DNA of 20,056 nt from Phycisphaerae bacterium. Its GTDB lineage: Bacteria > Planctomycetota > Phycisphaerae > Sedimentisphaerales > SG8-4. Shown one piece after another: positions 6,884 to 14,896 of the stretch. The notes under the pieces are model-generated. The model was given only the letters and a program-made list of their open reading frames with translations, searched no databases and had not been told where the DNA came from. How positions within the stretch are numbered: position 1 is the stretch's first letter; each line of letters starts with the position of its first letter. The stretch spans positions 1 to 20,056 of the forward strand of contig JAUWLI010000017.1 in NCBI GenBank assembly GCA_030613765.1, in the 5' to 3' direction. Both the position numbers and the translations under genes were made by a program.

Positions 6884-8164
6884 CTATGCTTGAGGGTTTA
6901 CGGTTTTGGCTATTTTGACACGTTTTATTTTTCTTGCTTCAGCGGAAGCAATCGTAAATTTCAGATGTTCGTAATCGAAGCTCTCTCCGGTCTTCGGGAT
7001 GTAGCCTAAGTGCGAGAAGACAAAGCCGCCAATGGTGTCGTAGTCCTCGTCTTCGGGCAGATTCAATTCGAACTGGTCATTGAGGTCGTCGACGTATGTT
7101 CTCGCGTCGGCCTCAATAGTGTTTTGGTCGATTATTTTTACAGGTTTTGGCGGTGTTTCTTCGTATTCGTCGGCTATTTCCCCGACAAGCTCCTCAATGA
7201 TGTCCTCTAATGTTACGATACCGGCTGTCCCGCCATATTCATCGAGCACGACGGCTATGTGCAGCTTTTGATTTTGGAATTCGTGCAGCAGCGTCCGCAG
7301 CGGCTTTGTTTCTGGTACAAAATAAGCGTCTCTCAAATTTTTTCTGAGCTTGAAATCCGCCGGCTTTTTTCCAATTTCGGTCAGCAGGTCCTTGGCGTAA
7401 ATCAGGCCGATTATCTTGTCTATATTTTCCTCGTAGACCGGCACTCGCGTGTGTCCTGCGCTGGAGATAGTATCCAGCACCGTCTGCAAATCGGAATTGA
7501 CCTCGACGGCTGAAATGTCCGTGCGAGGAGTCATAATTTCGTCGGCGGTGGTTTCGTCCAGCTCCAGCACACTTTCAATCATCTCCTGCTCCTCTTTATC
7601 GACTACGCCTTCTATCCTGTGCTGCTCAAGGTCGGTCAGGAATTCTTCCTGCTTTTCTTCCTGCTGCTCTTCCGGCGTTGTTTTTGCAACGCCCGCCAGC
7701 CGCCTTACAAGCCCGTCATACAAGCCAAAGACGTAAAGAATCGGCAGGGCAATAGTAGCAGAGAGCATCAGAAGTTTGTACGTTCGGGACAGAATTTTTT
7801 CGCCTGCATATTTTGCCCATGCGTGAGGGGTGGCCAGGCTGAATATTGAAAATATCACGGTGGCAATGATAAACGTAAGCAGATAGTCACTGATTTGAGG
7901 CCCTTTTTCGTGAAGGGAAACAAAGACATGAAACAATAGCAGCAAAATGCAGCAATTCGTGATGAGCCGATATAAAGAGCAGGTCAAAATCAGTTTTTCG
8001 GTATTTTCCACCAGGCCTTCGGTTAGGTTTTCCCTGTGTACTGCTTTGAAGGCATCCTGCAATTTTGCCAGGGAAAATATCCTCAGCGCCGAGGCGTTGA
8101 CCGAGAAAAAAAACGCGCACCCGGCGAGAATGCAAATCAGAAACACAATCCAGCCAAGACTCAC
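6884..8164 (-). CDS. CNNM/CorC-type membrane protein with CBS domains (hemolysin family)
   Basis: Inner-membrane protein of the HlyC/CorC family, proposed to handle Mg2+ or Co2+ efflux. An N-terminal DUF21-like membrane region (hydrophobic stretches near 5-25, 60-85, 92-110 and 130-150) is followed by a CBS pair. CBS1 starts near IMTPRTDISAVEV and CBS2 near LRDAYFVPETKPLRTLLHEF, with the hallmark HIAVVLDEYGGTAGIVTLEDIIEELVGEI. A C-terminal transporter-associated domain follows (DYDTIGGFVFSHLGYIPKTGE). The start codon is GTG at 8162-8164, with AAAGGA six bases upstream. It sits just after ybeY, as the ybeX/corC gene does in many bacteria, though unlike E. coli CorC it keeps the membrane domain. 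Confidence 0.92.
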   Translation of the reverse strand: MSLGWIVFLICILAGCAFFFSVNASALRIFSLAKLQDAFKAVHRENLTEGLVENTEKLILTCSLYRLITNCCILLLLFHVFVSLHEKGPQISDYLLTFIIATVIFSIFSLATPHAWAKYAGEKILSRTYKLLMLSATIALPILYVFGLYDGLVRRLAGVAKTTPEEQQEEKQEEFLTDLEQHRIEGVVDKEEQEMIESVLELDETTADEIMTPRTDISAVEVNSDLQTVLDTISSAGHTRVPVYEENIDKIIGLIYAKDLLTEIGKKPADFKLRKNLRDAYFVPETKPLRTLLHEFQNQKLHIAVVLDEYGGTAGIVTLEDIIEELVGEIADEYEETPPKPVKIIDQNTIEADARTYVDDLNDQFELNLPEDEDYDTIGGFVFSHLGYIPKTGESFDYEHLKFTIASAEARKIKRVKIAKTVNPQA

Positions 8165-8210
8165 TTAATGTCCTTTCAATTATTGTTACGCAATATTTAC
8201 ACTGCGTAAA

Positions 8211-8702
8211 TCACTGCACTGTTTTGTTCTTATTATATACCAAACCGTATCCAAGTTGTTGTAAAATTTCGTCTTCTGTATCGTGCATTTTTTTGGCCTC
8301 TGCCTTTGTGGAGTCATCAAATCCAAGGTTGTGAAGAAGGCCATGGGTTATGTAAAGTGCCAGTTCAGCTTCACCCGAATGCCCTCGTAATTTTGCTTCT
8401 TTTAGGGCCATTTCGCCGTTAACGACAAGCTCGAATAATTTGGTGGCTTTGGAGCGGCTCTTCTCGTCCGACAAATCGAAACTCAGACAATCAGTAGGAC
8501 GGTCGCACCTTAGAAACTCTTTGTTTACTCTGCGTATTTCCGCGTCATCCACTATTGCGATACTTACCGTCGCTTTTGAGGGTCTGAATCGAGAGCAGAC
8601 GCTTTTGACCAGTTTGGTTAGCTTGGGAAAATCAACTTCCAGCTCATCGAAGCTTTTGGCGATTTGAACGGTTATGTCTTGTTCCTGGTTGGCGTGGCCC
8701 AT
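8211..8702 (-). CDS. ybeY: Endoribonuclease YbeY (16S rRNA maturation)
   Basis: UPF0054 metalloprotein required for rRNA processing and ribosome quality control. Start 8702 (MGHANQEQDITVQIAK) gives 163 residues, near the usual 155. The longer open frame to 8864 merely overlaps the upstream gene. Family blocks are present: VSIAIVDDAEIRRVNKEFLRCDRPTDCLSF (46-75) and the metal motif HGLLHNLGFDD (120-130). His120 and His124 are the first two ligands, but the third His of the HGxLHxxGxDH consensus is Asp130. The usual GDI before it is GEM. It begins 5 bases after the stop of the 7TM-HD gene without a Shine-Dalgarno sequence, suggesting translational coupling. Confidence 0.9.
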   Translation of the reverse strand: MGHANQEQDITVQIAKSFDELEVDFPKLTKLVKSVCSRFRPSKATVSIAIVDDAEIRRVNKEFLRCDRPTDCLSFDLSDEKSRSKATKLFELVVNGEMALKEAKLRGHSGEAELALYITHGLLHNLGFDDSTKAEAKKMHDTEDEILQQLGYGLVYNKNKTVQ

Positions 8703-8707
8703 AATTG

Positions 8708-10234
8708 TTAGTGTTTTTTTTGGTTGTTCTGGTTGGATTGAGATTTTGTTTCCTGTGGTTCGTCCGGTGCTTTTGGATATGCGATTCTGCCGTGATGGTG
8801 TGCGGCAAGCGTTTTGGAGATACTGGCCTCTATCTGACTTAATTCCCTCAGCGAGAGTTCGCATTCATCGAGTTGACCGTCCCGCAGACGTTTCATAGCC
8901 ATATTATGCACGGCTGTTTCTATTTTCGTTGGTGTTAATTCACCATGCATCGATCTGACGGCGCCTTCGACCGTGTCGGCCAACATTACGATCGCAGCTT
9001 CTTTTGTTAGTGGCTTTGGGCCGGCGTATCTAAATTCACTTTCTGAAGGCGGGGACTGTTTTTCATCTTGTTTCTTTTTGGCCTCGCTATAAAAATATTC
9101 GATGAGTGTTGTGCCGTGGTGTGTTTCGATGAACTGACGAAGCACGGCCGGTAAACCATATTCCTTGGCCATTTCTATTCCGTCTTTGACGTGCCCGACG
9201 ATTATCAATTGACTCATTGCTGGAGACAGCTCAACATGACGGCTCGTAGAGCCTATTTCGTTTTCGACAAAATAGCTCGGCTTATTGATTTTTCCAATAT
9301 CGTGGTAATAGGCGCCGACCCTGCACAAAAGCCCGTTACAGTCGATGGCCTCGGCGGCGGCCTCGGCCACAGAACCCAACAAAAGACTGTGGCTGAATGT
9401 CCCAGGGGCCTCCATCGCAAGTCTTTTCAGAAGTGGTTGATTGGCATCGGAGTAGTCCAGAAGCGTCATACTTGTCGCTATTCGGAATATCTTTTCGATA
9501 AGCGGAAGCAGGCTTTGTATGAACAAGCCGACCAGAAAGGTTGCCAGGGCGTGCCAGCCTGCGTTTTTAAAGATATCGGCAGTCGGCTTTTTTGCCAGAT
9601 AGTCCAAAGAAATCACCATTATAAATACCATTGCTGTAGCTAAGGTGCTTACCTCGAGAAGTTTCATTCGCGTGCGTATCTCTTTCAAAGAGAAGCAGCA
9701 CGTGAAGATGCCGGCGGACATCGTTAAAAAAAGCGATATGTCTTTCTGGGGAGCTACTGCAAAACAGGCTAATGCGGCATAAAAAATACTCATACCTATT
9801 GCAAAACGCTGGTCATAGGCGATTGTCAAAATGATCGCAGCCGTAACGGCGGTCCCCGTGGCCCATGAAGTCTGTCCTTTAGAAATGAAGATGCCGAGCT
9901 TTGTCGTCGCCAACAATAAGATAAACAGCCCCCCCAATATCAGGGCCCTGATGTGTCTTTTTATAATCCGCCTTTGGTAGTGATAGATATAAAAAGCGGC
10001 GGCTAAAGAAATCAACGATACTATAATAGTTGTCGGAACAATGTCACGATAAAACTGCTCACGAATCTGTTCGAACGAAAGAATTAAAACGCAGAGTGTG
10101 ACGAAAAGCAGCCACAACAGGACAGAGATTAAACTATCGGCGTTGGCAAACCTGCTTATTGGCAGGAACCGCTCGGCTGTAATGTTCTTTCGTACCTGAC
10201 TTCGTCGTGGACTTGTTTTTTTGAACAACCGCAT
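8708..10234 (-). CDS. 7TM-HD family phosphohydrolase (PgpH-like), without extracellular sensor domain
   Basis: Membrane-bound HD-domain hydrolase related to PgpH, which degrades cyclic di-AMP in Firmicutes; the substrate here is unproven. One helix at about 33-53 is followed after only about 13 residues by a cluster of six or seven helices (66-246). Next comes the HD domain with FSHS (His282), HDIGK (311-315), HVELSPAMS (333-341), GHVKDG (347-352), THHGT (371-375) and MLADTVEG, all the expected metal ligands. PgpH proteins usually carry a long 7TMR-HDED extracellular region between the first helix and the rest; it is absent, and length is 508 against 700 or more. GAAGGA lies about 8 bases ahead of the ATG. 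The phoH-HD-ybeY order is common. Confidence 0.9.
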   Translation of the reverse strand: MRLFKKTSPRRSQVRKNITAERFLPISRFANADSLISVLLWLLFVTLCVLILSFEQIREQFYRDIVPTTIIVSLISLAAAFYIYHYQRRIIKRHIRALILGGLFILLLATTKLGIFISKGQTSWATGTAVTAAIILTIAYDQRFAIGMSIFYAALACFAVAPQKDISLFLTMSAGIFTCCFSLKEIRTRMKLLEVSTLATAMVFIMVISLDYLAKKPTADIFKNAGWHALATFLVGLFIQSLLPLIEKIFRIATSMTLLDYSDANQPLLKRLAMEAPGTFSHSLLLGSVAEAAAEAIDCNGLLCRVGAYYHDIGKINKPSYFVENEIGSTSRHVELSPAMSQLIIVGHVKDGIEMAKEYGLPAVLRQFIETHHGTTLIEYFYSEAKKKQDEKQSPPSESEFRYAGPKPLTKEAAIVMLADTVEGAVRSMHGELTPTKIETAVHNMAMKRLRDGQLDECELSLRELSQIEASISKTLAAHHHGRIAYPKAPDEPQETKSQSNQNNQKKH

Positions 10235-10276
10235 TTGTATATCCTTCTATAGTCAATAGAAAAAAACCAACAAACG

Positions 10277-11242
10277 CTACTCGTTTTCTCTTTTCACGTT
10301 ATCTTTGGGCTCTTGAATTTTTTTGTATGCCTGCACTATATTTTGAACCAATCGATGTCGTACGATGTCTCTGCGCGTTAACTGAACGTAGGCAATTCCC
10401 TTTATTCGACGTAGTATTTCAATGGCTTCAATCATTCCGCTTTTCTGCCCTTTTTCCAGGTCAATCTGCGTTATATCACCGGTTATTATCATTTTCGAGC
10501 CATGCCCCAGTCTTGTCAACACCATTAACATTTGCAGCGGTGATGTGTTTTGGGCTTCGTCACAGATGATGACAGCCTGGTTTAACGTTCTTCCCCTCAT
10601 GAAGGCAAGTGGGATGATTTCGATAATATCAAGCTCTATGAATTTTTTCATCTGTGAAAAATCCATCATATCTTCGAGAGCGTCGAAAAGTGGTCGAAGA
10701 TATGGATTTACCTTTGCCTGGATATCGCCCGGAAGAAAACCGAGTTTTTCGCCGGCCTCGACTGCGGGCCGGGCAAGGACGATTCTCCTGATTTGCTTTT
10801 TCTTGAGCATGGAGGCCGCAATTGCCACCGCAAGGTAGGTTTTCCCCGTACCTGCCGGTCCTATACAAAACGTCAGGTCGTTGGCTAACATTGCTTCAAT
10901 ATATTTTAGCTGTCCCTTGGTCGTAGGCTCAATTACCTTTTTGCCCGAATACACTGCAATGGCCTTGCCCGTCCCGGCGGTTTTCGACAAGCTGTCTCGC
11001 CTGATAAAACTCTCAATATCTTCGGTCGTGATCGATTTGTGTTTGATTAAGTGTTTTTGCATTCTGTCGATAATTTCGGCGGCCTTGTTTACATTTTTTC
11101 CCTTGCCGGTGATTATTAAACTTGACTGCCGTGCCGTGATTTTGATGTCGAGGGATTGGCGCAGAAGGCGAAGGTGATTGTCGGCGGGGCCGAACAATTC
11201 AGGCAGCTTCTGGACTGAATCTAATTGTATCGTAACTTCCAA
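10277..11242 (-). CDS. phoH: PhoH/YbeZ family ATPase
   Basis: PhoH-like P-loop ATPase, associated with YbeY in RNA and ribosome metabolism. A KH-like N-terminal part (residues 1-80) precedes the ATPase domain. Walker A is GPAGTGKT (128-135), followed by LARPAVEAGEKLGFLPGDIQAKVNPYLRPLFDAL. Walker B is VIICDEAQN (224-232), then MIITGDITQIDL. Length 321 is typical. The start codon is TTG at 11240-11242, supported by AGAGG six bases upstream. That site overlaps the cdsA stop TAG (11252-11254), so the two genes are tightly coupled with a 9-base gap. Confidence 0.95.
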   Translation of the reverse strand: MEVTIQLDSVQKLPELFGPADNHLRLLRQSLDIKITARQSSLIITGKGKNVNKAAEIIDRMQKHLIKHKSITTEDIESFIRRDSLSKTAGTGKAIAVYSGKKVIEPTTKGQLKYIEAMLANDLTFCIGPAGTGKTYLAVAIAASMLKKKQIRRIVLARPAVEAGEKLGFLPGDIQAKVNPYLRPLFDALEDMMDFSQMKKFIELDIIEIIPLAFMRGRTLNQAVIICDEAQNTSPLQMLMVLTRLGHGSKMIITGDITQIDLEKGQKSGMIEAIEILRRIKGIAYVQLTRRDIVRHRLVQNIVQAYKKIQEPKDNVKRENE

Positions 11243-11251
11243 TGTCTACCT

Positions 11252-12115
11252 CTATTTGCCAACGGCGATAATAAAAAAAAGATACGCAAAAGGTGCCGCA
11301 AACAGCGGCGAATCAATGATGTCCAAAATTCCTCCGAAGCCCGGAACTTTGTTCGAAGAATCTTTTGTCTCTGCATCACGTTTCATCATAGACTCTACCA
11401 AATCGCCCACCTGTCCTGTAAAGGCAATAAAGATACCAAAGATTACAGCCGGCCGCCACGCCATTATATCACAACCTGCTCCAAAGAGGAAACTGACTAT
11501 TACCGCTGCTGTGACCGCGCCGCCCATGCCTTCCCAGGTCTTTCCAGGGCTGATATTGGGCGAGAATTTGTGCTTGCCAAACAAAACTCCGATTGTGTAA
11601 GCCCCTATATCTGCAAACTTTACGACAAAAATAAACATCAGCAGCCCCCATAGGCCAAAGTCGATTCGAATCCCGACTACGAAGGCGCTGAAAAGCCCTA
11701 AGTAAATTATAGAAAAATAGCTTGCCCCACAGTTTGCAATTACCCCTGAAGTGCCGCATCGAAAATATTGGTATAAAAGTAATGCCCATAGCGAAGAAGC
11801 TGAGAGGAAAAACAGATAAATCATGGGCGGTATTTCGATGAGCTGCCGACAATACCAGGTGCCTGCAAGCAGGATCGAGGCGATTATTGCAACAGGCGTG
11901 AAAATCCTCAGGTTTTTGGCCTTGGCCAGCCTGGACAATTCGAGCTGTGCAGGAATTATCAAGCCGGCAATAAGAATACAGAGAATCGTTCCCTGTACGG
12001 TCCTGTCGTCGGCGGCCGAAGCAGTCAAAGAGCCATCCAGCCATCCGTCGAAAATGACCAGGCCGGTAAAGAATACCGTCATTAATGTGCCGTAAAGCAG
12101 TCTGTATTTGAGCAT
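11252..12115 (-). CDS. cdsA: Phosphatidate cytidylyltransferase
   Basis: Integral membrane enzyme that converts phosphatidic acid and CTP to CDP-diacylglycerol, the branch point of phospholipid synthesis. It has about eight hydrophobic segments. The C-terminal signature is ESMMKRDAETKDSSNKVPGFGGILDIIDS (241-269), and the FGKHKFSPNISPGKTWEG motif precedes it (179-196). Two signature positions differ from the general consensus: PGHGG reads PGFGG and the final DRxD reads DIID. Length 287 is normal. uppS lies directly upstream, a common pairing since both act on membrane lipid precursors. Confidence 0.93.
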   Translation of the reverse strand: MLKYRLLYGTLMTVFFTGLVIFDGWLDGSLTASAADDRTVQGTILCILIAGLIIPAQLELSRLAKAKNLRIFTPVAIIASILLAGTWYCRQLIEIPPMIYLFFLSASSLWALLLYQYFRCGTSGVIANCGASYFSIIYLGLFSAFVVGIRIDFGLWGLLMFIFVVKFADIGAYTIGVLFGKHKFSPNISPGKTWEGMGGAVTAAVIVSFLFGAGCDIMAWRPAVIFGIFIAFTGQVGDLVESMMKRDAETKDSSNKVPGFGGILDIIDSPLFAAPFAYLFFIIAVGK

Positions 12116-12151
12116 AATCTCTCGTATCTTGTATTTCGTTCGAGATAAGTG

Positions 12152-12928
12152 TTACGATCCACGAGATGCGCTTTTGATAGTGCCGAAGCGTCGGCTGCGT
12201 TTTGCGTAGGCCAGTATCGCTTTTTCCAAATCTTTTTGTTTGAAGTCAGGCCAGAAAGTTTTGGTAACGTAGAATTCACTGTATGAAATTTGCCACAGCA
12301 AAAAGTTGCTGATTCGCATTTCGTTTGCCGTGCGTATCAAAAGGTCCGGTTCGGCCAAACCAGCTGTGTATAAGTGCCGGCTTATGCACTCTTCGTTGAT
12401 ATCTTTCAGACGCAGTTTACCCTTTTTGTATTGTTGTGCAATTGTTTTGGCTGCATCTACGAGTTCCGCCCTGCCCCCGTAGTTCAGTGCCATGGCAAGT
12501 ATCATACCGGTATTGCCGGCGGTGATTTTCATGGTTGTTGTAAGATCTTTTTTTACCACCGAAGGCAGTTGAGCCAATCGGCCGAGGTGAATTAGCTTTA
12601 CTTTGTTTTTCTTCATCATAGGACGAATCCCAACAAGGTATTGGGAATACAGATGCATAAGGGTATTGATTTCGGCTTTGGGTCTTTCCCAGTTTTCCAT
12701 ACTGAAAGAATATATGGTCAGAGATTCGATCCCAAGGTCGACGCAGCACAGGGCTATTTCCTCGACCCTCTTTCCACCCTGGCGATGACCCTCGGCACGT
12801 GGCAAGTCTTTTTTCTGCGCCCATCGGCCGTTCCCGTCCATAATTATCGCAATATTGCGGGGAATCTGTTCAGGCGCCAGCCCAAGACGTTTGGCCGTTT
12901 TTTTTTGTTTTTCTTCGAAGCTTTGCAT
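12152..12928 (-). CDS. uppS: Undecaprenyl (polyprenyl) diphosphate synthase
   Basis: Cis-prenyltransferase that extends farnesyl diphosphate with isopentenyl units to make the lipid carrier for cell-wall precursors. Signatures are IAIIMDGNGRWAQ (27-38, catalytic Asp31), GHRQGGKRVEEI, SFSMENWERP and the C-terminal PDLLIRTANEMRISNFLLWQ and WPDF blocks. The consensus RTSGE or RTGGE is RTANE here, with the Gly replaced by Asn and the Glu kept. Start 12928 (MQSFEEKQ, 258 residues) is chosen over an in-frame TTG at 12940. Neither has a Shine-Dalgarno sequence. It lies between purA and cdsA in the same direction. Confidence 0.94.
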   Translation of the reverse strand: MQSFEEKQKKTAKRLGLAPEQIPRNIAIIMDGNGRWAQKKDLPRAEGHRQGGKRVEEIALCCVDLGIESLTIYSFSMENWERPKAEINTLMHLYSQYLVGIRPMMKKNKVKLIHLGRLAQLPSVVKKDLTTTMKITAGNTGMILAMALNYGGRAELVDAAKTIAQQYKKGKLRLKDINEECISRHLYTAGLAEPDLLIRTANEMRISNFLLWQISYSEFYVTKTFWPDFKQKDLEKAILAYAKRSRRFGTIKSASRGS

Positions 12929-13005
12929 TAAAACTAACAATTAAAAGCGTAAAAACGGTGGAATTTTTGAACTTAACAGTTTTCGGTTTTTCCTTTGAGT
13001 TTCAA

Positions 13006-14280
13006 TTATCTGAATATCGTTTGATTTCGTTTTGGCCCCACCCCTATGATTGTAACTGGTTTTCCCGTCATTTCTTCGACCTGGCAAATGTAGTTTTGAG
13101 CATTCAAAGGCAAATCGTTGAAATCTCTTACCTCTGTAATCTCCTCGTCCCACCCCGGGACGGTTTCATAAATTGGGGTCGCCCGTGAAAGTTGGGCCGC
13201 ATTTGTTGGGAAAAAGCACGTTTGCTCTCCGTCGATTTCATATGCTTTGCAGATTTTTAATTCTTTTAAGCCGCTCAAAGTGTCAAGGTGCAGCAACGCG
13301 ATATAATCGATTGCCCCGATGGTTATGGCGTAGGATACGGGGACCGCGTCGAACCAGCCGCATCGGCGGGGCCTGCCGGTGGTCGTTCCGTATTCGTTTC
13401 CTTTATCACGGATGTATTGGCCGATATCGTTGTCCTGCTCGGCGGGGAAGGGGCCGGCACCGACCCTTGTTGTGTATGCCTTGATTACACCAATGAATTT
13501 GTCCACTATTTTAGCCGGTACTCCACAGCCGGCCGGCATTCCGAGCGAACTCGAGTTCGAGCTGGTCACAAATGGAAAGGTCCCGTGGTCCAGGTCCAGC
13601 ATGGATCCCTGCGCGCCCTCGAAGAGAATTGATTTGCCCTCGGCAATCGATTTATGCAGAAATTGCGTTGTATCGGTTGTAAACGGTGTCAGTTTCTCTG
13701 CATAAGTTTTACACTTCTCTAATAGCGGCCCGGCACTTATTGGCTCCGCGTCATAAAGAGCGGCAAATATCTTGTTCTTGTAGTCCACGATGGCTTGCAG
13801 CTTGACCTTCAGATTCTCAAGGTCTGTTAAATCATCCATACGCACCGCATAGCTTCTGCCTACTTTATCTGCATAACACGGGCCGATGCCTCGAACGGTT
13901 GTCCCGAGTTTGTTTTTGCCCAGAGACTCTTCCCGCAACTGATCTTCGGCCTTGTGATAATCAAGGACCAGGTGCGCGTTTCCACTGATAAAAAGCCGCT
14001 CGTTAAGCGTAATACCTTTTTGTCCAAGTGTTTCGAGTTCCCCGATCAAGGTTTCCGGGTCCAGGGCCACGCCGTTTGCAATTACGCAGGTTGTATCGGG
14101 CCGAATTGAACCGCTGGGCAAAAGGTGCAGAGCGAATCTGCTGTCACCTACCACAACCGTATGGCCCGCATTGGCACCGCCGCTGTAGCGAACCACTATA
14201 TCACTGTTCTCGGCGAGGATATCCACAATTTTGCCTTTACCCTCGTCGCCCCACTGCAAACCGACTACACAACAATTCAT
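13006..14280 (-). CDS. purA: Adenylosuccinate synthetase
   Basis: GTP-dependent enzyme joining aspartate to IMP, the first committed step to AMP. The N terminus has the family P-loop QWGDEGKGK (9-17). The general acid/base pair is present (Asp12 and His40 in GGANAGHT), as are RGIGPCYADK, FEGAQGSMLDLDHGTFPFVTSS and the nucleotide-binding TTTGRPRRCGWFD. At 424 residues it is full length. GGGAG lies about 10 bases ahead of the ATG. A good promoter lies about 110 bases upstream, so this is likely the first gene of the eight-gene run down to recO. Confidence 0.97.
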   Translation of the reverse strand: MNCCVVGLQWGDEGKGKIVDILAENSDIVVRYSGGANAGHTVVVGDSRFALHLLPSGSIRPDTTCVIANGVALDPETLIGELETLGQKGITLNERLFISGNAHLVLDYHKAEDQLREESLGKNKLGTTVRGIGPCYADKVGRSYAVRMDDLTDLENLKVKLQAIVDYKNKIFAALYDAEPISAGPLLEKCKTYAEKLTPFTTDTTQFLHKSIAEGKSILFEGAQGSMLDLDHGTFPFVTSSNSSSLGMPAGCGVPAKIVDKFIGVIKAYTTRVGAGPFPAEQDNDIGQYIRDKGNEYGTTTGRPRRCGWFDAVPVSYAITIGAIDYIALLHLDTLSGLKELKICKAYEIDGEQTCFFPTNAAQLSRATPIYETVPGWDEEITEVRDFNDLPLNAQNYICQVEEMTGKPVTIIGVGPKRNQTIFR

Positions 14281-14344
14281 TTTTTACTTACTCCCGGGTC
14301 GTCCCGATTAGAATTCAAATACCCTTCTATGTTCACAAAGATAA

Positions 14345-14379
14345 ACCGCAACAGCTCATGGATACAGCCTATTGCGGCT
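14345..14379 (-). other. Alternative hairpins in the purA leader
   Basis: CCGCAA (14346-14351) can pair with TTGCGG (14372-14377) around a 20-base loop. AGCC (14366-14369) can pair with GGCT (14376-14379) around a 6-base loop. The two share bases 14376-14377 and cannot form together. They lie in the predicted 100-base purA leader. The conserved core of the known purine riboswitch was not seen, so any switch function is speculative. Confidence 0.25.
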
Positions 14380-14389
14380 AAACGCTCAA

Positions 14390-14418
14390 ATTCTAAATCC
14401 CATTGTTATAATGTTCAA
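14390..14418 (-). promoter_or_regulatory. Promoter for purA and the downstream operon
   Basis: On the minus strand TTGAAC (14413-14418, four of six) and TAGAAT (14390-14395, five of six) are separated by exactly 17 bases. Transcription would start near 14383, about 100 bases before the purA ATG. The -35 box overlaps the stop codon of the upstream gene at 14415, and no terminator was seen between them, so read-through from the upstream genes is also possible. Confidence 0.6.
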
Positions 14419-14876
14419 GTGATTTTTGACACTAAGTGGTCCAAAATGGGTTCCAGGTTGTCGTATTGCCTGTCATTTATTTTACGGTTCACTTCCTTGC
14501 CGTTTTCGCCTTTGTAGGTGATAACAAACCGCCCTTTTTTCTTAAAATAGGTTTTGTCTATTTTTTGGATGGAATCATAAGGGATTCTTTGTTTATCGTT
14601 TATGACAAGCTCGTTTTCGTCGGCGATAAGTTTTTTATTTCTAATTGCAAACCAGTATGCACCCAGAAGTAAACCGGCCCCGAAAAACAACGGTGGAGAT
14701 TTCCGATTGAATGCAAGAGTGCTGTCCGGCGTGCCGTCTTCATTGGTGTGTTTTGTCTTGAACTTTTCGTTAAAATATCCATCGTAAGCGCAATAGGTCG
14801 CGACTGCAATACAGGCGACAATCCAGATAATAAGGCCGTTTCTTTTGAATTTGCTTATACGTGCTTCGATAGCCAT
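14415..14876 (-). CDS. Uncharacterised two-TM protein with possible PH-like tail
   Basis: A 153-residue protein I do not recognise. Two hydrophobic helices are visible, at about 14-34 (IIWIVACIAVATYCAY) and 61-80 (PPLFFGAGLLLGAYWF). Between them is a hydrophilic loop (KFKTKHTNEDGTPDS). The last 70 residues are charged and soluble (LIADENELVINDKQRIPYDSIQKIDKTYFKKKGRFVITYKGENGKEV). The short alternating strands and the 'IPYDSIQKID' turn resemble bacterial PH-like domains found after two membrane helices, but this is a structural guess. AAGG lies 7 bases before the ATG. It begins 20 bases after the stop of the 252-residue gene upstream, so the two probably form a pair. Confidence 0.7.
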   Translation of the reverse strand: MAIEARISKFKRNGLIIWIVACIAVATYCAYDGYFNEKFKTKHTNEDGTPDSTLAFNRKSPPLFFGAGLLLGAYWFAIRNKKLIADENELVINDKQRIPYDSIQKIDKTYFKKKGRFVITYKGENGKEVNRKINDRQYDNLEPILDHLVSKIT

Positions 14877-14896
14877 ATTAAGACCTTATTATAAAC

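Noticed and set aside
8703..8864. N-terminal extension of YbeY to 8864
   Set aside because: It lies wholly inside the 7TM-HD coding region in another frame and adds sequence absent from the YbeY family.
14281..14414. Purine riboswitch ahead of purA
   Set aside because: The conserved three-way-junction core bases were not found; only simple competing stems are present.
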